The notes under the pieces were generated by a model that saw nothing but the letters and a program-made list of their open reading frames with translations, was not told where the DNA came from and ran no database searches. DNA of 64,000 nucleotides from NCBI RefSeq assembly GCF_034263275.1, contig NZ_CP139559.1:682001-746000 (forward strand). The letters are read 5' to 3'. Shown piece after piece: positions 63,621 through 64,000 of the stretch (within the stretch, counting starts at the first letter, position 1; each line of letters opens with the position of its first letter). The translations under genes and the position numbers were made by a program. Source of the stretch: Mucilaginibacter sp. cycad4. Its GTDB lineage: Bacteria; Bacteroidota; Bacteroidia; Sphingobacteriales; Sphingobacteriaceae.

Positions 63621-63903
63621 TCCAGCAATATCAGCAATCTAAATTGTACAATCAACATTCGGTAATTATTAGCTGATGATTAGTTTTTGATTAAAGTCAT
63701 TGAATTGCTTTATTATTAATAATGCGCTTACGGGATAATTACCCGGTTATTCTTAAATTATTAGCAAATGGTTAGCAATTGATTTGCTTTGTATTGTTTT
63801 GAGTTTAATTTAACAGGAAATCAACCTTTTATTATTAGGATTTAACAATGGGCTAATCTTTTCTTCAACTGTGTTAATTAATATCGTATGGTAAAATGGC
63901 GGT

Positions 63904-64000
63904 ATGAAGAAACATAGGCTGGTAATTATTGATGATCATTATGATATCCTCGAAATTCTGAAATATAATATGGTTCAGGAAGGCTATGAGGTTAAAATGT
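63904..64000 (+). CDS. Response regulator, partial (runs off the window)
   Basis: Only the first 32 residues are in the window (MKKHRLVIIDDHYDILEIL...). The acidic pair DD in VIIDD and the helix ILKYNMVQEGYEVKM are the start of a receiver domain, as in OmpR- or NarL-type regulators. The output domain and partner kinase lie beyond the right edge. Confidence 0.8.
   Translation, partial: MKKHRLVIIDDHYDILEILKYNMVQEGYEVKM

Overview
The window looks like a piece of chromosome from a plant-polysaccharide-degrading member of the Bacteroidota, most likely Sphingobacteriaceae (Mucilaginibacter- or Pedobacter-like). The signs are: a hybrid two-component regulator (HTCS) next to clustered glycoside hydrolases; a type IX secretion (T9SS) type B sorting domain paired with a PorP/SprF-like protein; promoters of the TAnnTTTG type; no clear Shine-Dalgarno sites; a MurF-Alr fusion; and BtgA-like and DUF5712-like mobilization genes. 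The genus assignment is inference. Layout: (1) 1-26.8 kb, a polysaccharide utilization region without SusC/SusD inside the window. It holds GH97, GH43 (C-terminal sandwich), GH43-CBM32, a GH43-like/GH51 fusion, another GH43, an ECF sigma factor without an adjacent anti-sigma gene, a 1365-residue HTCS, a 2851-residue secreted alginate-lyase-like mosaic protein with two CBM3-like domains, its PorP/SprF-like partner, and a GH28-like beta-helix enzyme. The enzyme mix suggests arabinose-rich pectic or hemicellulosic side chains, with CBM3 docking to cellulose. (2) About 26.8-33.7 kb, a mobilizable integrated element: an unknown gene, an excisionase-like HTH protein, a winged-helix-like protein, a hairpin-rich stretch, BtgA-like and DUF5712-like mobilization proteins, a 64-base inverted repeat, a zeta-toxin operon whose third gene is interrupted by an amber codon, and an IntDOT-like tyrosine recombinase, all beside a tRNA-Gly/tRNA-Leu operon.
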